A stretch of DNA of 64,000 nucleotides from Petasospora fabianii (Eukaryota; Ascomycota; Saccharomycetes; Phaffomycetales; Wickerhamomycetaceae), in NCBI GenBank assembly GCA_022641835.1, contig CP048721.1, forward strand, positions 372,001-436,000, given 5' to 3'. Within the stretch, counting starts at the first letter, position 1; every line of letters begins with the position of its first letter. The notes below the pieces were generated by a model. The model saw only the letters and a list, made by a program, of their open reading frames with translations, made no database searches and was not told where the DNA came from. This document shows positions 10,421 to 19,878 of this stretch, piece after piece. The position numbers were made by a program, and so were the translations under genes.

Positions 10421-10855
10421 TTATGGGTGGGCAACGTTGTTCTTTTGAAGATCAGCTTCTTGGGCCTTGAGGAGTTCATCCTGGAATGCCCAAAGCTGTT
10501 TCTTAACTTGTGGGAGCACTACAGATTTGATGAATTCATTGTGTGAGCCGAAACCCTTGAACTCGTACTCGTATTCCTGTTCATCGTGCATGAAGTCCTT
10601 GACGACGAGATTTCCACTGAAGTCCTCTTCGGCATTCTTTCCGCTGACAGGAATGTCAAGACTCATGTCGAAGATACAAATGACTTTGCCCTTTCTGTTG
10701 GACACATCACAGTCACCAGTGAGCGTGATGGTGGAGATCGAGACCTCGTGCTCGGAGAAGTCGAGAGATGGGAGTCTCTCGTTGAAGTAGTCATTAGCCC
10801 AGGGAAGACAGTTTTTGTTGACCCAGTGCCAGTTGTTTGGGTTGTGGACGACCAT
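10421..10855 (-). CDS. HCH1: Hsp90 co-chaperone, Hch1 type (Aha1 N-domain only)
   Basis: A 144-residue protein made only of the Aha1 N-terminal domain. It starts MVVHNPNNWHWVNKNCLPWA, where the NPNNWHWV-K motif is the family signature that touches the Hsp90 middle domain, and continues with GDCDVSNRKGKVICIFD. Yeast Hch1 is 153 residues, while Aha1 is about 350 with a second domain that is absent here. It stimulates or modulates Hsp90 ATPase activity in the cytosol. I start it at the ATG at 10855 because homology begins exactly there; the frame stays open for 97 codons upstream, but that extension is unlike the family. The neighbour OPY2 lies upstream on the same strand. Confidence 0.9.
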   Translation of the reverse strand: MVVHNPNNWHWVNKNCLPWANDYFNERLPSLDFSEHEVSISTITLTGDCDVSNRKGKVICIFDMSLDIPVSGKNAEEDFSGNLVVKDFMHDEQEYEYEFKGFGSHNEFIKSVVLPQVKKQLWAFQDELLKAQEADLQKNNVAHP

Positions 10856-11142
10856 CTTTTGTTGTGTGGAAGGGAGTGACGGGGAGATAGAAGGTGATCT
10901 TTCGAAGAGAAGTTCAAAGGGAAAGAAATGGAGGTCCACTTTTCTGCCACATCTCGGACTTTCGTATGTAATCCGAAGTTCGAGAAAAAACCATGGCGCT
11001 GTGCCCCTACCAGGATTGTTATTTTGAGCGGGGACACACACACACCGATTCATTAGACCCTGTTTTAATGAGAGGCACCTACATCTGATTTCAAAGTTCG
11101 TGGTGAAATCATTAGAATTTTCATACACAGAGAGGAGTGAAA

Positions 11143-12261
11143 TCACGATCTATGATCCTCGTTAACGTCCTCGAACGGGCTTCTGTCGTCGATCTCGACT
11201 TCTAGTAGGACGCTGCCATTGGATTCCCTAGATCTCGTCGTCCCAAGCTCAACGCTTTGCTGGTTATCGTTATCAATATCATCATCATCGTCACTTAACT
11301 CACCGCTATCATCGATAATGAACGGCTCATAGTCACTCTTCATCGTCACGACAGTGTCCTCGTCGTTCTTCATCACGACGCTTTGAGCATCGTCATCTTC
11401 ATCTTCTTCCCCATCCTCCTCAATGATGAAGTCATCAGCGAGTGGAATCTGGTTCTTCGCCTTGACAACCTGGACACTTCTGACACCACCTAGCTGTTGC
11501 GGTCCAACCGCTGTACCAGGGACACCATCGTGCGTGACCTGCGATCCACTACCTGGTTTCACCTCAGCAACTGTGACAAGCTTTGGCTTTGCCCTAATAG
11601 CCGTTGTAGTGAGTGCAGGGTTTCCGACAATACTTGCCTTAGAGTAACGATCACCGACAAACTCTGAACTGACAGTGCCCGATTCTGAGACGGTCGACAT
11701 TCTCGAAGATGAAGATCCTTGGTTTCGTGACCCTGTACCGATAGTGACACCTGGGATATATGCGATTGGAATGATGTTACTGGCTCTAGTGAGGACAGTC
11801 GTGGCGAGTGATGTTCTCTGAGATGGCTTCTCCAAATCGGCCATTCTGTTGTGGTGGAAGTTGATCTCTGCATCGTCATCGAAGAAGAACTCCTTGTGTT
11901 GTCGCACTCTGTTAAAGGCCACTTTCTTTTGATAGTAGAATTTGTAGAACAGGAACATCAAGATGGCAAGAACGACAACTCCTGCAACTGTTCCTCCCAC
12001 GATACCACCAATATTTGTCTTTCCTGAAGACGATGAAGTGGAACCATCAGATTTGCAGTATGTCACTGGACATTCTGAGCATGTCTGGATTGTAAGAACA
12101 CACTGCTCCCCATTGGGACAGTCGGGGCATTTTGGGTCATCATCACATATAACGCATCCGTTGGTGTCTGTAGCCTTTGCGGAGGAGCCCGTGGCTGTGG
12201 CCGTGGCTCGCTCAAACAGTTCTGCGTACAGCGGTAGAGATGTTGTCGGACGAGGCGACAT
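11143..12261 (-). CDS. OPY2: Single-pass membrane anchor of the HOG pathway, Opy2
   Basis: A 372-residue type I-like membrane protein. The short extracellular part holds eight cysteines in a compact Opy2 N-domain (CVIC, CPDC and CSEC pairs, about residues 36-69). A single membrane segment follows near 87-110 (GGIVGGTVAGVVVLAILMFL), and then a long cytoplasmic tail rich in Ser, Asp and Glu. Yeast Opy2 recruits the adaptor Ste50 to the plasma membrane in the Sho1 branch of the HOG pathway. There is no cleavable signal peptide, which fits the family. Length is close to yeast Opy2 (360). The tail is mostly disordered, and its acidic blocks (about 285-350) are typical. Confidence 0.85.
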   Translation of the reverse strand: MSPRPTTSLPLYAELFERATATATGSSAKATDTNGCVICDDDPKCPDCPNGEQCVLTIQTCSECPVTYCKSDGSTSSSSGKTNIGGIVGGTVAGVVVLAILMFLFYKFYYQKKVAFNRVRQHKEFFFDDDAEINFHHNRMADLEKPSQRTSLATTVLTRASNIIPIAYIPGVTIGTGSRNQGSSSSRMSTVSESGTVSSEFVGDRYSKASIVGNPALTTTAIRAKPKLVTVAEVKPGSGSQVTHDGVPGTAVGPQQLGGVRSVQVVKAKNQIPLADDFIIEEDGEEDEDDDAQSVVMKNDEDTVVTMKSDYEPFIIDDSGELSDDDDDIDNDNQQSVELGTTRSRESNGSVLLEVEIDDRSPFEDVNEDHRS

Positions 12262-12697
12262 AACTTATGAGTCTATGTGCTTGATCTGAGGTGTGTGGTC
12301 GGGAGAAGTGTATCTAAGAATTTGGACGAGATGAGGATGAGGCGTTGTGGAATGCGGATCTGACGCGCGTCTGAGGGGTACGGGTTAAAAATTTGTCAAG
12401 ACAGTTGAACGAGATCTTGCAGCGAACAGGAAGTACACTTCCAAGTTTCAGAATATGTGTTTGTGGAGGAGTCAGTGACCGATCAAGTGATTCTTGAAAG
12501 AACTGCTATAAGTGTATATTTTAAAATTGCCAAAACTCTTCCCGGGAACCTGTCTTGTCCCCCTCCTGTCGCCGCGAAATCTTTCTTCCCCCGTCGCGTC
12601 GCGTGGCCTAGATTCAGTACCAAGTGTGGCCCCTCTACAATTACGTTTCTCTTTGTTACCTCTGATCAGGTTTCAAGTGTGTACTTTGGCACCTTAC
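12262..12697. other. Promoter region of OPY2
   Basis: About 430 bp between the OPY2 start and the MDM20 stop, both on the minus strand. It is pyrimidine-rich near 12550-12600, with several CGCG steps. No RNA gene or coding frame is supported. Confidence 0.45.
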
Positions 12698-15007
12698 TCA
12701 TAGCAATGAGACTGTCTTGAAGACGTCGGTGTTGCCCTTAATCACGATATCGAGCACACGGTCCACTGCAGAGGTGAACCCGAGCTCCTTGAGTGTCTTG
12801 GAGCCACCGACATCATTTCTGAGACGGTTGATCTGCTCCACTACGGCTGTCTTCGTCTCCATCACCGTGTCATCTCTTATCTTGTTCAGAAGAGAAATGT
12901 TCTTCTCCCTCACATCACCCGAGCCCTTAGCTTTGGACTTGGTAGCACCGAAAATGGAATGTACAGCCTTGCATGTGTCAATCAATGTCAGGATAGTGTG
13001 TGATGTTTTCCATGAAACTTCATGCGGAACTTTTGGCACCGTGTCGTATTGCTTGAATACATCATTGGCTGTAGCATCACCAGAAAGGAACTTCTTGACC
13101 GTAGCAACGGTGGTAAAAGACCATTTTTCAACCTCAGTCAAGGAGCTGAAGTCCAAAAACTCAGGAACAGACTCAATCTCACCAGCGATGAGCTTCTCCT
13201 GGACAGCGATAACTTCATTATAACCCGCACCTGGAATGTTCTCAAGCACCTGGTTCTCAATCTGCTTGATTGGCTCATCAATTCCAAAGTTCCAGAAGAT
13301 TTTCAGATCCCTATTATCATACTCGACCTCCTCAAAAGCAGTCTTCTTATACTCTGTAGTGAGATTCTTATCATTCAACAATCTTCCAATCTTGACACCC
13401 TGCAGGGAGATGTGTTTTTTCAAAGCACTCTTATCAAGTCTTTTTTGGAACTCCAACATACCACCAAGCTTGTTATAGACTCCCTTGTTGAATCCAACCT
13501 TAACAAAATAAACTGTTTCAACATCATTACTTCTATACGTCTCTGCAAATGGCTTATCCAATAATCCAGCAATAGGACGCAACGAAGCAACACGAGACAA
13601 CAGATATTGACCCATGATGTCGTGTTGCACATTTTTGATACTGAGTGTTTTGTAGTGGTACTGTGCCTGTGTGTGACAGTTGATAAGAGTGTATAGTTGG
13701 ATAAGCCAGAGACGGAGATGGAACTCGTGTTCATCTTTCAGCACAGCAGATTCAAGCATGACGAGACAGATGAGGACAGTCGTTGGTGTAAATGACTGTG
13801 AGAGAAGTGATTGAGCAATCAGGAGAATGAGTTCCGATGAAGAGGAGAAATCCGTTTTGGATTTACTGGCAAGGTGTGGGGAATAAAAGTTGTACTTTGC
13901 AACGAGGTCAGAGATGAAGGATGATTGAGTGAAAAGAGTTTTGTCGAGAAGGGCACGGATCTTGACTGTATTGACTTCCCATGTGAGACCTTTTTCACCT
14001 TTTGGGATTTCCTGGGAGTCAAGCCATTCGAGTAGCTTTTTAGAGTCAAGGTGTGTGATATATTGCTTGATGTCAAAGAATGCACAATTCTTGGTACCCA
14101 TCTTGGTCAAATACTCAAAGAGTGCAGGGTGGATATCCCTGCCGGATTGTAGTTGGAGCTCGACATTGGCGAGCTTGGAGTTTCGGGTGTCATACAAGGA
14201 GAGAATACTAGCAACGTCCTTGTTGAGCTTCAACCCACTCTTGACTAAAAACTTCCATGCATCGAAGTCATCGAGTTTGTAGGTCACAAGTACAGTTTCA
14301 CTCCACTTATAAAGTTGTTCCCAATCCTCCAATTTGTCAAGGGTCTCAAGCAAGATGATCTGCAACTCCAAATCGAGCTTGTCATCCTTACTAAAGGCCA
14401 AGATCTCCTCAACAACTCTTTCATTCAATCCATTCAACTGCAGCAATTTCACAAGAACGAATGTTTCTTGCTCATTACCCATTGGTCTTAGTGCATCAAC
14501 GATCTTCAAACCAAGCTTTGGGAACAAACCTTTCTCTAAGGCAGTAGCATCGTCAGCGACGGCGGCCAAGTAACAAGTAAATGCAGCCCACAGATTGAAC
14601 AATCTTCTGCTTGAGAATCCCTTAATTGCCATAGAGCTCTTCTGCAAAACTCTGTAGTTAGCAGTCTCACAACCTAAATGGAACCATTTTGTCAGAATCT
14701 CAAACGAAGGATACTTCTTTGCAGCGTTCTCATAAACCTGCATCGCTTCCTGTGCCATTCCTACTTCAGTGAAGATACCGTTGAGGAGTTCAAGCGACTT
14801 AGTATCATTCGGGGTAGCAGCAGCGATTGTTTTGCAGTTTTCAATGGCTTCATCTTCTTTACCAGACTGAAGAAGGACATAATTGTACAAGATCTGGTAG
14901 AATGTCGATTTTGGATTCTTCTTGATGAGCTTCTGCGCTTGGGTCAGAGCGAATTTGAACGTTCCGTTCTCGCACGCGGTAAAAATTTCCGCCTCTTTTG
15001 TTGACAT
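12698..15007 (-). CDS. MDM20: NatB N-terminal acetyltransferase auxiliary subunit
   Basis: A 769-residue helical repeat protein of the Mdm20/NAA25 family. The N-terminal 130 residues contain TPR-like pairs (FALTQAQKLIKKNPKSTFYQ, then AQEAMQVYENAAKKYPSFE). These are followed by family features such as FNLWAAFTCYLAA and a helical C-terminal region. The protein binds the catalytic subunit Nat3 and anchors it to the ribosome, so that N-termini starting Met-Asp, Met-Glu, Met-Asn or Met-Gln become acetylated; in yeast this is needed for tropomyosin and actin cables. Yeast Mdm20 has 796 residues. It is divergent from BRX1 with about 290 bp between the starts. Confidence 0.9.
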   Translation of the reverse strand: MSTKEAEIFTACENGTFKFALTQAQKLIKKNPKSTFYQILYNYVLLQSGKEDEAIENCKTIAAATPNDTKSLELLNGIFTEVGMAQEAMQVYENAAKKYPSFEILTKWFHLGCETANYRVLQKSSMAIKGFSSRRLFNLWAAFTCYLAAVADDATALEKGLFPKLGLKIVDALRPMGNEQETFVLVKLLQLNGLNERVVEEILAFSKDDKLDLELQIILLETLDKLEDWEQLYKWSETVLVTYKLDDFDAWKFLVKSGLKLNKDVASILSLYDTRNSKLANVELQLQSGRDIHPALFEYLTKMGTKNCAFFDIKQYITHLDSKKLLEWLDSQEIPKGEKGLTWEVNTVKIRALLDKTLFTQSSFISDLVAKYNFYSPHLASKSKTDFSSSSELILLIAQSLLSQSFTPTTVLICLVMLESAVLKDEHEFHLRLWLIQLYTLINCHTQAQYHYKTLSIKNVQHDIMGQYLLSRVASLRPIAGLLDKPFAETYRSNDVETVYFVKVGFNKGVYNKLGGMLEFQKRLDKSALKKHISLQGVKIGRLLNDKNLTTEYKKTAFEEVEYDNRDLKIFWNFGIDEPIKQIENQVLENIPGAGYNEVIAVQEKLIAGEIESVPEFLDFSSLTEVEKWSFTTVATVKKFLSGDATANDVFKQYDTVPKVPHEVSWKTSHTILTLIDTCKAVHSIFGATKSKAKGSGDVREKNISLLNKIRDDTVMETKTAVVEQINRLRNDVGGSKTLKELGFTSAVDRVLDIVIKGNTDVFKTVSLL

Positions 15008-15197
15008 CGTGAAATGAGGGGAAACGAGACAAATCAGTCAATTGGAAGGATAAGTAAATCAGTCAAAGAAGAAGCTGTTCATGAAGTACTCGTTTGGTGG
15101 ATCCGGTCCAAGCCGCGAACAATAGGAAGAGACCCCCGGTTGTGGGCGGGTAACCAGTACATTTTTTGATGGTGTGCGGATGTCTGGGGTCTCATAC

Positions 15198-15210
15198 AAA
15201 AAAATTTCAA
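15198..15210 (+). promoter_or_regulatory. RRPE-like element of BRX1
   Basis: The sequence AAAAAAATTTCAA matches the ribosomal RNA processing element (core AAAAATTT) bound by Stb3 in yeast. It lies about 90 bp before the BRX1 ATG and 8 bp before a PAC motif, the usual paired arrangement. Confidence 0.7.
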
Positions 15211-15217
15211 AGTCTAT

Positions 15218-15227
15218 GCGATGAGCT
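15218..15227 (+). promoter_or_regulatory. PAC element of BRX1
   Basis: GCGATGAGCT is a perfect PAC motif, bound by Dot6/Tod6 in yeast and typical of ribosome biogenesis genes. It lies 70 bp before the BRX1 ATG in the region shared with MDM20, next to an RRPE. Confidence 0.8.
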
Positions 15228-15296
15228 TGTGCGGGTTATCAGTGGTTTCTCTTAGTTTCCACCCAAAGTTTGGCACATACTGCTCAATATAACACA

Positions 15297-16157
15297 ATGT
15301 CCGCCATCTACAAGGTCCTTGCCGGCCGCTCATCGAAAGCTGAAGAGAAGAAGACCCACATCAACAAGCAAAGAGTGCTGTTGATCTCATCCAGAGGTAT
15401 CACTTACAGACACAGATATCTCATTCAGGATCTCTACTCTCTCCTTCCACATTCCAGAAAGGAGCCAAAACTTGATACCAAGAAGCAGTTGAACCAGCTT
15501 AATGAGATTGCTGAGCTTTACAACTGTAACAACATCTTGTACTTTGAGGCAAGAAAGCACACAGATTTGTACATGTGGCTCTCCAAGCCACCTAACGGAC
15601 CAACTATCAAGTTCTTTGTTCAAAACATTCACAACACTGAAGAACTCAACTTTACAGGAAATGCCCTCAAGGGATCCAGACCTATTCTCTCATTTGACGC
15701 TGCCTTTGATGATGAACCACAGCTTAAGCTCATGAAGGAGATGTTTATCCATACATTTGGTGTGCCACCAACCTCTAGAAAGGTCAAGCCATTCATCGAT
15801 CACGTTATGTCTTTCTCCGTTGTTGATGGAAAGATCTGGGTCAGAAACTATCAGATCCTCGAGCAGGCTGAAGACGTTAAGAACCGTGATGATTCCGATA
15901 TCTCACTCGTTGAGATTGGTCCAAGATTTGTCCTTACCCCAATCGTGATATTAGAAGGTTCTTTTGGTGGTCCAAAGATTTACGAGAACAAGCAGTACGT
16001 CTCACCAAACTTTGTCAGAGCACAGGCCAAGCAGCAGGCGGCTGAGGAGGCTAGAGCTAGACATGACGCTGCTCAGACTTTGAAGTTGAAGAAGAGAGAG
16101 AACGTTTTGGCAATGGACCCATTGTCTAACGAGGCATTGTTCAAGGTTAAGAAGTGA
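15297..16157 (+). CDS. BRX1: Ribosome biogenesis protein Brx1
   Basis: A 286-residue Brix-domain protein. KQRVLLISSRGITYRHRYL opens the Brix domain (about 26-44), RKHTDLYMWLSKPPNGPTIK is the central signature, and FVLTPIVILEGSFGGPKIYEN closes it. A basic helical tail ends in KVKK. Brx1 pairs with Ebp2 in the nucleolus during early 60S assembly. I start at the ATG in ACAATGTCC at 15297 because MSAIYKVL matches the family start; a non-homologous ATG-free extension is open upstream to 15270. A PAC and an RRPE precede it, consistent with its role. Length matches yeast Brx1 (291). Confidence 0.95.
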   Translation: MSAIYKVLAGRSSKAEEKKTHINKQRVLLISSRGITYRHRYLIQDLYSLLPHSRKEPKLDTKKQLNQLNEIAELYNCNNILYFEARKHTDLYMWLSKPPNGPTIKFFVQNIHNTEELNFTGNALKGSRPILSFDAAFDDEPQLKLMKEMFIHTFGVPPTSRKVKPFIDHVMSFSVVDGKIWVRNYQILEQAEDVKNRDDSDISLVEIGPRFVLTPIVILEGSFGGPKIYENKQYVSPNFVRAQAKQQAAEEARARHDAAQTLKLKKRENVLAMDPLSNEALFKVKK

Positions 16158-16412
16158 GGAGTCATGACATTTGTGTATACGGTACCTGAAGTTTTTCAAT
16201 TTGCATATGGTTTTGTTTTCTTGGAGTGCTACATGTAGTTTAAGTTAAGGGGATTTTTATTCCTGAATATGTTTTCCTCATTATGTGTACGTAGTCATAA
16301 CCATTCTCTAGCTAGTCTAGGCTAGAGACGTCTAGTGGTGAGGGCATCATTGTAAATGTCCTCTGGTGTTTTGGAAGGGGTAGTGGGGTAAATTGAAGGA
16401 GATTGAAGGCGC

Positions 16413-16753
16413 TTAGTGCTTCTCAGCGGCAGCGGCCTCGGCCTTCTGGATGTACTCCTGGATGAACTTCTCCTCAGCAGGGGAGGAAGCCTCGATCTTT
16501 GGGGTCTTAGAGGCCGAAGATGAGAATGGGTTTGGAAGAGCAACGAGAAGGGCAGCACACAAAGTGGCAATGGAGATCTATATAATGTGTTAGTAGTCTA
16601 TGGAGTTGGAGACGGGTAGCCATGATCGAATGATGCGGGTGTTCCTCCGAGGGAGTAGTTGGAGCACGGCACAACGAGAGCACGAGGGGAGGGAAGGGTG
16701 CATACCTGGTGTGGCTGGACAGTTCTACCGAGAATAACGTAAGCGGAACCCAT
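16413..16753 (-). CDS. ATP19: Mitochondrial F1Fo ATP synthase subunit k, two exons
   Basis: Exon 1 is 16706-16753 (16 codons, MGSAYVILGRTVQPHQ) and exon 2 is 16413-16577 (54 codons plus stop), giving 70 residues; yeast Atp19 has 68. The N-terminal MG-AY-ILGR-PHQ pattern is that of subunit k (yeast starts MGAAYHFMGKAIPPHQ), followed by one membrane segment (TLCAALLVALPNPF) and a hydrophilic tail with EEKFIQEYIQKAE, like the yeast EEKFIENYLKKH. The intron (16578-16705) has a GTATGC donor, a TACTAAC branch site close to the end and a TATATAG acceptor. Subunit k sits in the membrane sector and helps ATP synthase dimers. A CCAAT box lies about 145 bp upstream. Neither exon alone is long enough to stand out. 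Confidence 0.9.
16578..16705 (-). other. ATP19: Intron of ATP19
   Basis: 128 bp, phase 0. Donor GTATGC, branch site TACTAAC about 18 bp before the acceptor, acceptor TATATAG. Joining the exons restores a continuous subunit k protein. Confidence 0.88.
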
Positions 16754-17210
16754 TGTGACAAGCGAGTAGTGGATGTGGTGAGCTGGAAAAGGGTCTCTAA
16801 CTAACAAACCAAGTATATGTAGTTGTTGTTTCGGCTTGTTTTTGGACGCTCGGCCATTTTTTCAGAGTGCGCCTACCACTCGATTGCAGCTATTTCATTG
16901 GCTGTCCGTGAGGGCAACGCGGGGTTCGTTGTGTGTACGGGCAGCTGTAACGGCTTGGTTGTTTGGATAGTGAGTAACTGAACTAATTGTTTCTCGTGTG
17001 CCTCTTAATCACGATAGCCATCCAGCGTTGTCGTTGATTGCGTTATTCCCCAGGGGTCCAGGAAACGCGAGTCACGTGCATGCCACCAAATGCGCGACTC
17101 GCTTAATGCGGTCCTGCCCCAGTTTTATCTGAAGAGACAAGTTGTGGAATTCCCGATAACTTGGCTTATTGTCCTGTAATATATCGATTGACATTCTTGA
17201 CGACTTGACC
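16754..17210. promoter_or_regulatory. Divergent promoter of ATP19 and AVO1
   Basis: About 457 bp. It holds ATTGG at 16897-16901 (CCAAT toward ATP19, a possible HAP2/3/4/5 site) and CACGTG at 17073-17078 (a Cbf1/bHLH E-box), about 135 bp before the AVO1 ATG. No RNA gene is seen. Confidence 0.5.
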
Positions 17211-19766
17211 ATGGCTCTGTCTCAAGACAGAGGATATGTGCTGAACCATCTGCGAGCTCAGTACCTCGCTGTCGTGGACGATGACCAAGCTCGACGCGTT
17301 ATTCGGCCCTTCCCTCACCACTTTAGAGGACATGACACGAAGGATTTCAACGAGCTACTTACACGAATGGATTCTCCACCCATTCCGATCGATGTTCAGG
17401 AAGAATCAGAGCTTGTGGAGCGACTCAAGAAGGCGAAGAATACCATCAATGAGGAGAGCGAGGACGATGATGACGATACACATGGTGAGATCCATGGTAA
17501 TGCTGATCAAGATCTTCGAAAGTCTGGAGGATTATTAGACTCCCTACGAAGTCTAGCCACGTTGAAGATCAGTGATAACAAATCACCAACCGTTGGTTCA
17601 TCTTACCCAGAACTTTCACCCAAGCCTTCATCATCATCCATTCCTGCAGCCACCACTAAGAATGGACCAGCCAAACGTCAACAGTCAATATCGGGCAAGA
17701 ACGTACTTTCTAAGCTTTTCCGAAACTCATCCAGCTCATCTACGGTAGACAGGCGTAGTAGTGCCTCAAGCACGATACGGGATGATAACTTTGATGGGTT
17801 TGACGAAGAAGATGAGGATGATGAAGATGATGAAGACGACGATGATGATGATGACGAAGGTGACATCAGCACAAGTACCAACGATGATCCATCATCTCAT
17901 GCAGGAAATGAGACTAACATCGAGCTCAATGAGAATGCTGAGACGGTACCGAGTGAAGGAGGTATCTTGGTCGATCAGAACTACTCCGATGTTAACAACA
18001 CTGCAGATAACGAGAACAAATACATCTTTGGCACTTCTGTCTCTTCAGGTGACGATGACATGTTGCTCGATTCGGACTTCTCCGATGACGATGCCGATGT
18101 CATAGATGCAACATTCCAGAGTGGAAGTCAGACATACTCCCTCAGCTCAAGAGCATCATCGGCTGCTACACCATCGAGAAGTGCCAACAGAAAACTGTCA
18201 TTCGACAAGTTGGTGAAGCCGAAATTGAGAAGAAGAGCAGAGTCCTTAGTTACCAAGAAATCCAGTGAGTCAGGCGAACCATCGCATCTGTCCCACTCCA
18301 AGTCTTTCTCCAACGTCGAGGAGCTACCACTGTTTGGAAAAGTACAAGTTACAGCGAAACCAACACAGGTATCCTCACTCTCAGCACTCATTGGAAAGAA
18401 ACCAAATGTGGAAAAGAAACCATCACTTGAGGGATTCATGTTCGTCAGTGGTATTCAAATGAAAGACAAGACACAGGTGATGAAGATGAATGTTTGGCTT
18501 CCAACTGAGGAGAAGATGACTGTTGAGATCCGTAAGACAGTCCAGGTGTTTGAAGCTATTGGGTACATCTTGTTAAACGTGGCTAAGGAACACGGTGACC
18601 TCGTTGAAGATGAAAGGTTACTAAATCCAAATAGATGGTGCCTGAGACTGGCTGATGAGGATGGTGAAGCTTTTGAAGGAAGTTTTGGTCTTTTGGACAG
18701 AACGAAGAGACTTGACTCGTTTGCATGCGATGATGTTGCTCTTTGCCGTGTCTCTGATTCAGACTTTGAGCAGAACGAGTCCTTGACCCCATATACTCCA
18801 TCCAGTAATGGTCGCTCCGGTACCCCATCACCGGTGAAACCTCAAAATGCATACTACAAGAGTATCATTCCATCTGTCGAAAACGATGTTAAAGATGCTA
18901 AGAAGGTACAGGTTACCGTCTACGAACACCCATATAAGGCCAATGCTGGTAATTATACCACACACGAGCTCCTCGTCTCGGACCACATCAATGATGTCTT
19001 ATTGAAATATACTAAGCAAAAGGGCCTTGATCCGAATGACTACGTTTTGAAGCCGGTCAATGAGAACTTGATTCTGGACTTGAATGATGATATCAGTACC
19101 CTTGATGGTACTTACAAGTTGGAGATCTTGACCAAGAGAACCGCTAGGATCTTGAAACTTAAAAGAAGAGCGCTATTCCAGGACAACACACTTCCAACCA
19201 TCAACTCCAACTTGACCCCACAGACCCTTGTTGTCAAGCCAGAATTCCAACCAAACCCAGGACCAGGAAATCAGCAACAACAACCGGTGAAGTCTGGTAT
19301 CAAGAAGCTCTCCGGTTCTGTACCTAAGGTCTCGTCCTCTTTCAAAGTAAGAAACAACTCGAGGAACAACTCCTCACTTCCTGCAGCTGATTCCCAGTTC
19401 ACGTCATCTGGTATTTCGGGCCAGTATCAGAAGTTCACGGTCTGGAGAAGACTACCAATGTCCTTCATCAATCGCCATGAACGTACACTCGCAATCGATG
19501 GTGAGTACGTTTATATTATGCCCAAGGATGAAAGGAACTGGTACCACACCGCTGCTTCGAAGACCACAACTTTCCATGTGAGTCAAATTGTCAATTGCAA
19601 AGTCAGTAAACGTGTCCCATCCAACTTCAAGATTGTGGTGATGAAGGCCAATGGACCAAAGAGATATATGTTTGAGGCAATGAGCCACTTAGAGTCCAGA
19701 GAAATTATTGAAACGCTGAAAAGACTGGTGAGTGCCTACAAAATTAACACACAGTCGGTGAACTGA
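17211..19766 (+). CDS. AVO1: TORC2 subunit Avo1 (Sin1)
   Basis: An 851-residue Sin1-family protein. The N-terminus VLNHLRAQYLAVV matches yeast Avo1 (VLNELRAQFL). A long, disordered, acidic middle part includes a run of about 20 Asp/Glu near 200-225. The CRIM domain begins about 405 (FMFVSGIQMKDKTQVMKMNV) and recruits AGC kinases such as Ypk1. A Ras-binding-like beta-grasp region (about 565-650) and a C-terminal PH domain (about 745-845, starting YQKFTVWRRLPMSF) follow. The protein is a core subunit of TORC2 at the plasma membrane. The start is the ATG at 17211; the frame is open to 17169 but without an ATG. The two CTG codons in the N-terminal motif stand at conserved leucines. Confidence 0.93.
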   Translation: MALSQDRGYVLNHLRAQYLAVVDDDQARRVIRPFPHHFRGHDTKDFNELLTRMDSPPIPIDVQEESELVERLKKAKNTINEESEDDDDDTHGEIHGNADQDLRKSGGLLDSLRSLATLKISDNKSPTVGSSYPELSPKPSSSSIPAATTKNGPAKRQQSISGKNVLSKLFRNSSSSSTVDRRSSASSTIRDDNFDGFDEEDEDDEDDEDDDDDDDEGDISTSTNDDPSSHAGNETNIELNENAETVPSEGGILVDQNYSDVNNTADNENKYIFGTSVSSGDDDMLLDSDFSDDDADVIDATFQSGSQTYSLSSRASSAATPSRSANRKLSFDKLVKPKLRRRAESLVTKKSSESGEPSHLSHSKSFSNVEELPLFGKVQVTAKPTQVSSLSALIGKKPNVEKKPSLEGFMFVSGIQMKDKTQVMKMNVWLPTEEKMTVEIRKTVQVFEAIGYILLNVAKEHGDLVEDERLLNPNRWCLRLADEDGEAFEGSFGLLDRTKRLDSFACDDVALCRVSDSDFEQNESLTPYTPSSNGRSGTPSPVKPQNAYYKSIIPSVENDVKDAKKVQVTVYEHPYKANAGNYTTHELLVSDHINDVLLKYTKQKGLDPNDYVLKPVNENLILDLNDDISTLDGTYKLEILTKRTARILKLKRRALFQDNTLPTINSNLTPQTLVVKPEFQPNPGPGNQQQQPVKSGIKKLSGSVPKVSSSFKVRNNSRNNSSLPAADSQFTSSGISGQYQKFTVWRRLPMSFINRHERTLAIDGEYVYIMPKDERNWYHTAASKTTTFHVSQIVNCKVSKRVPSNFKIVVMKANGPKRYMFEAMSHLESREIIETLKRLVSAYKINTQSVN

Positions 19767-19878
19767 GACTCAGATGAATTTAAAGCTATACGGTCATGAA
19801 TGTAATGAATTGATGAATGAATTAAGAGTCGTAAGAATCGTAAACAAGGTCATGTATGCAAATGGATTAGACGTGTGA

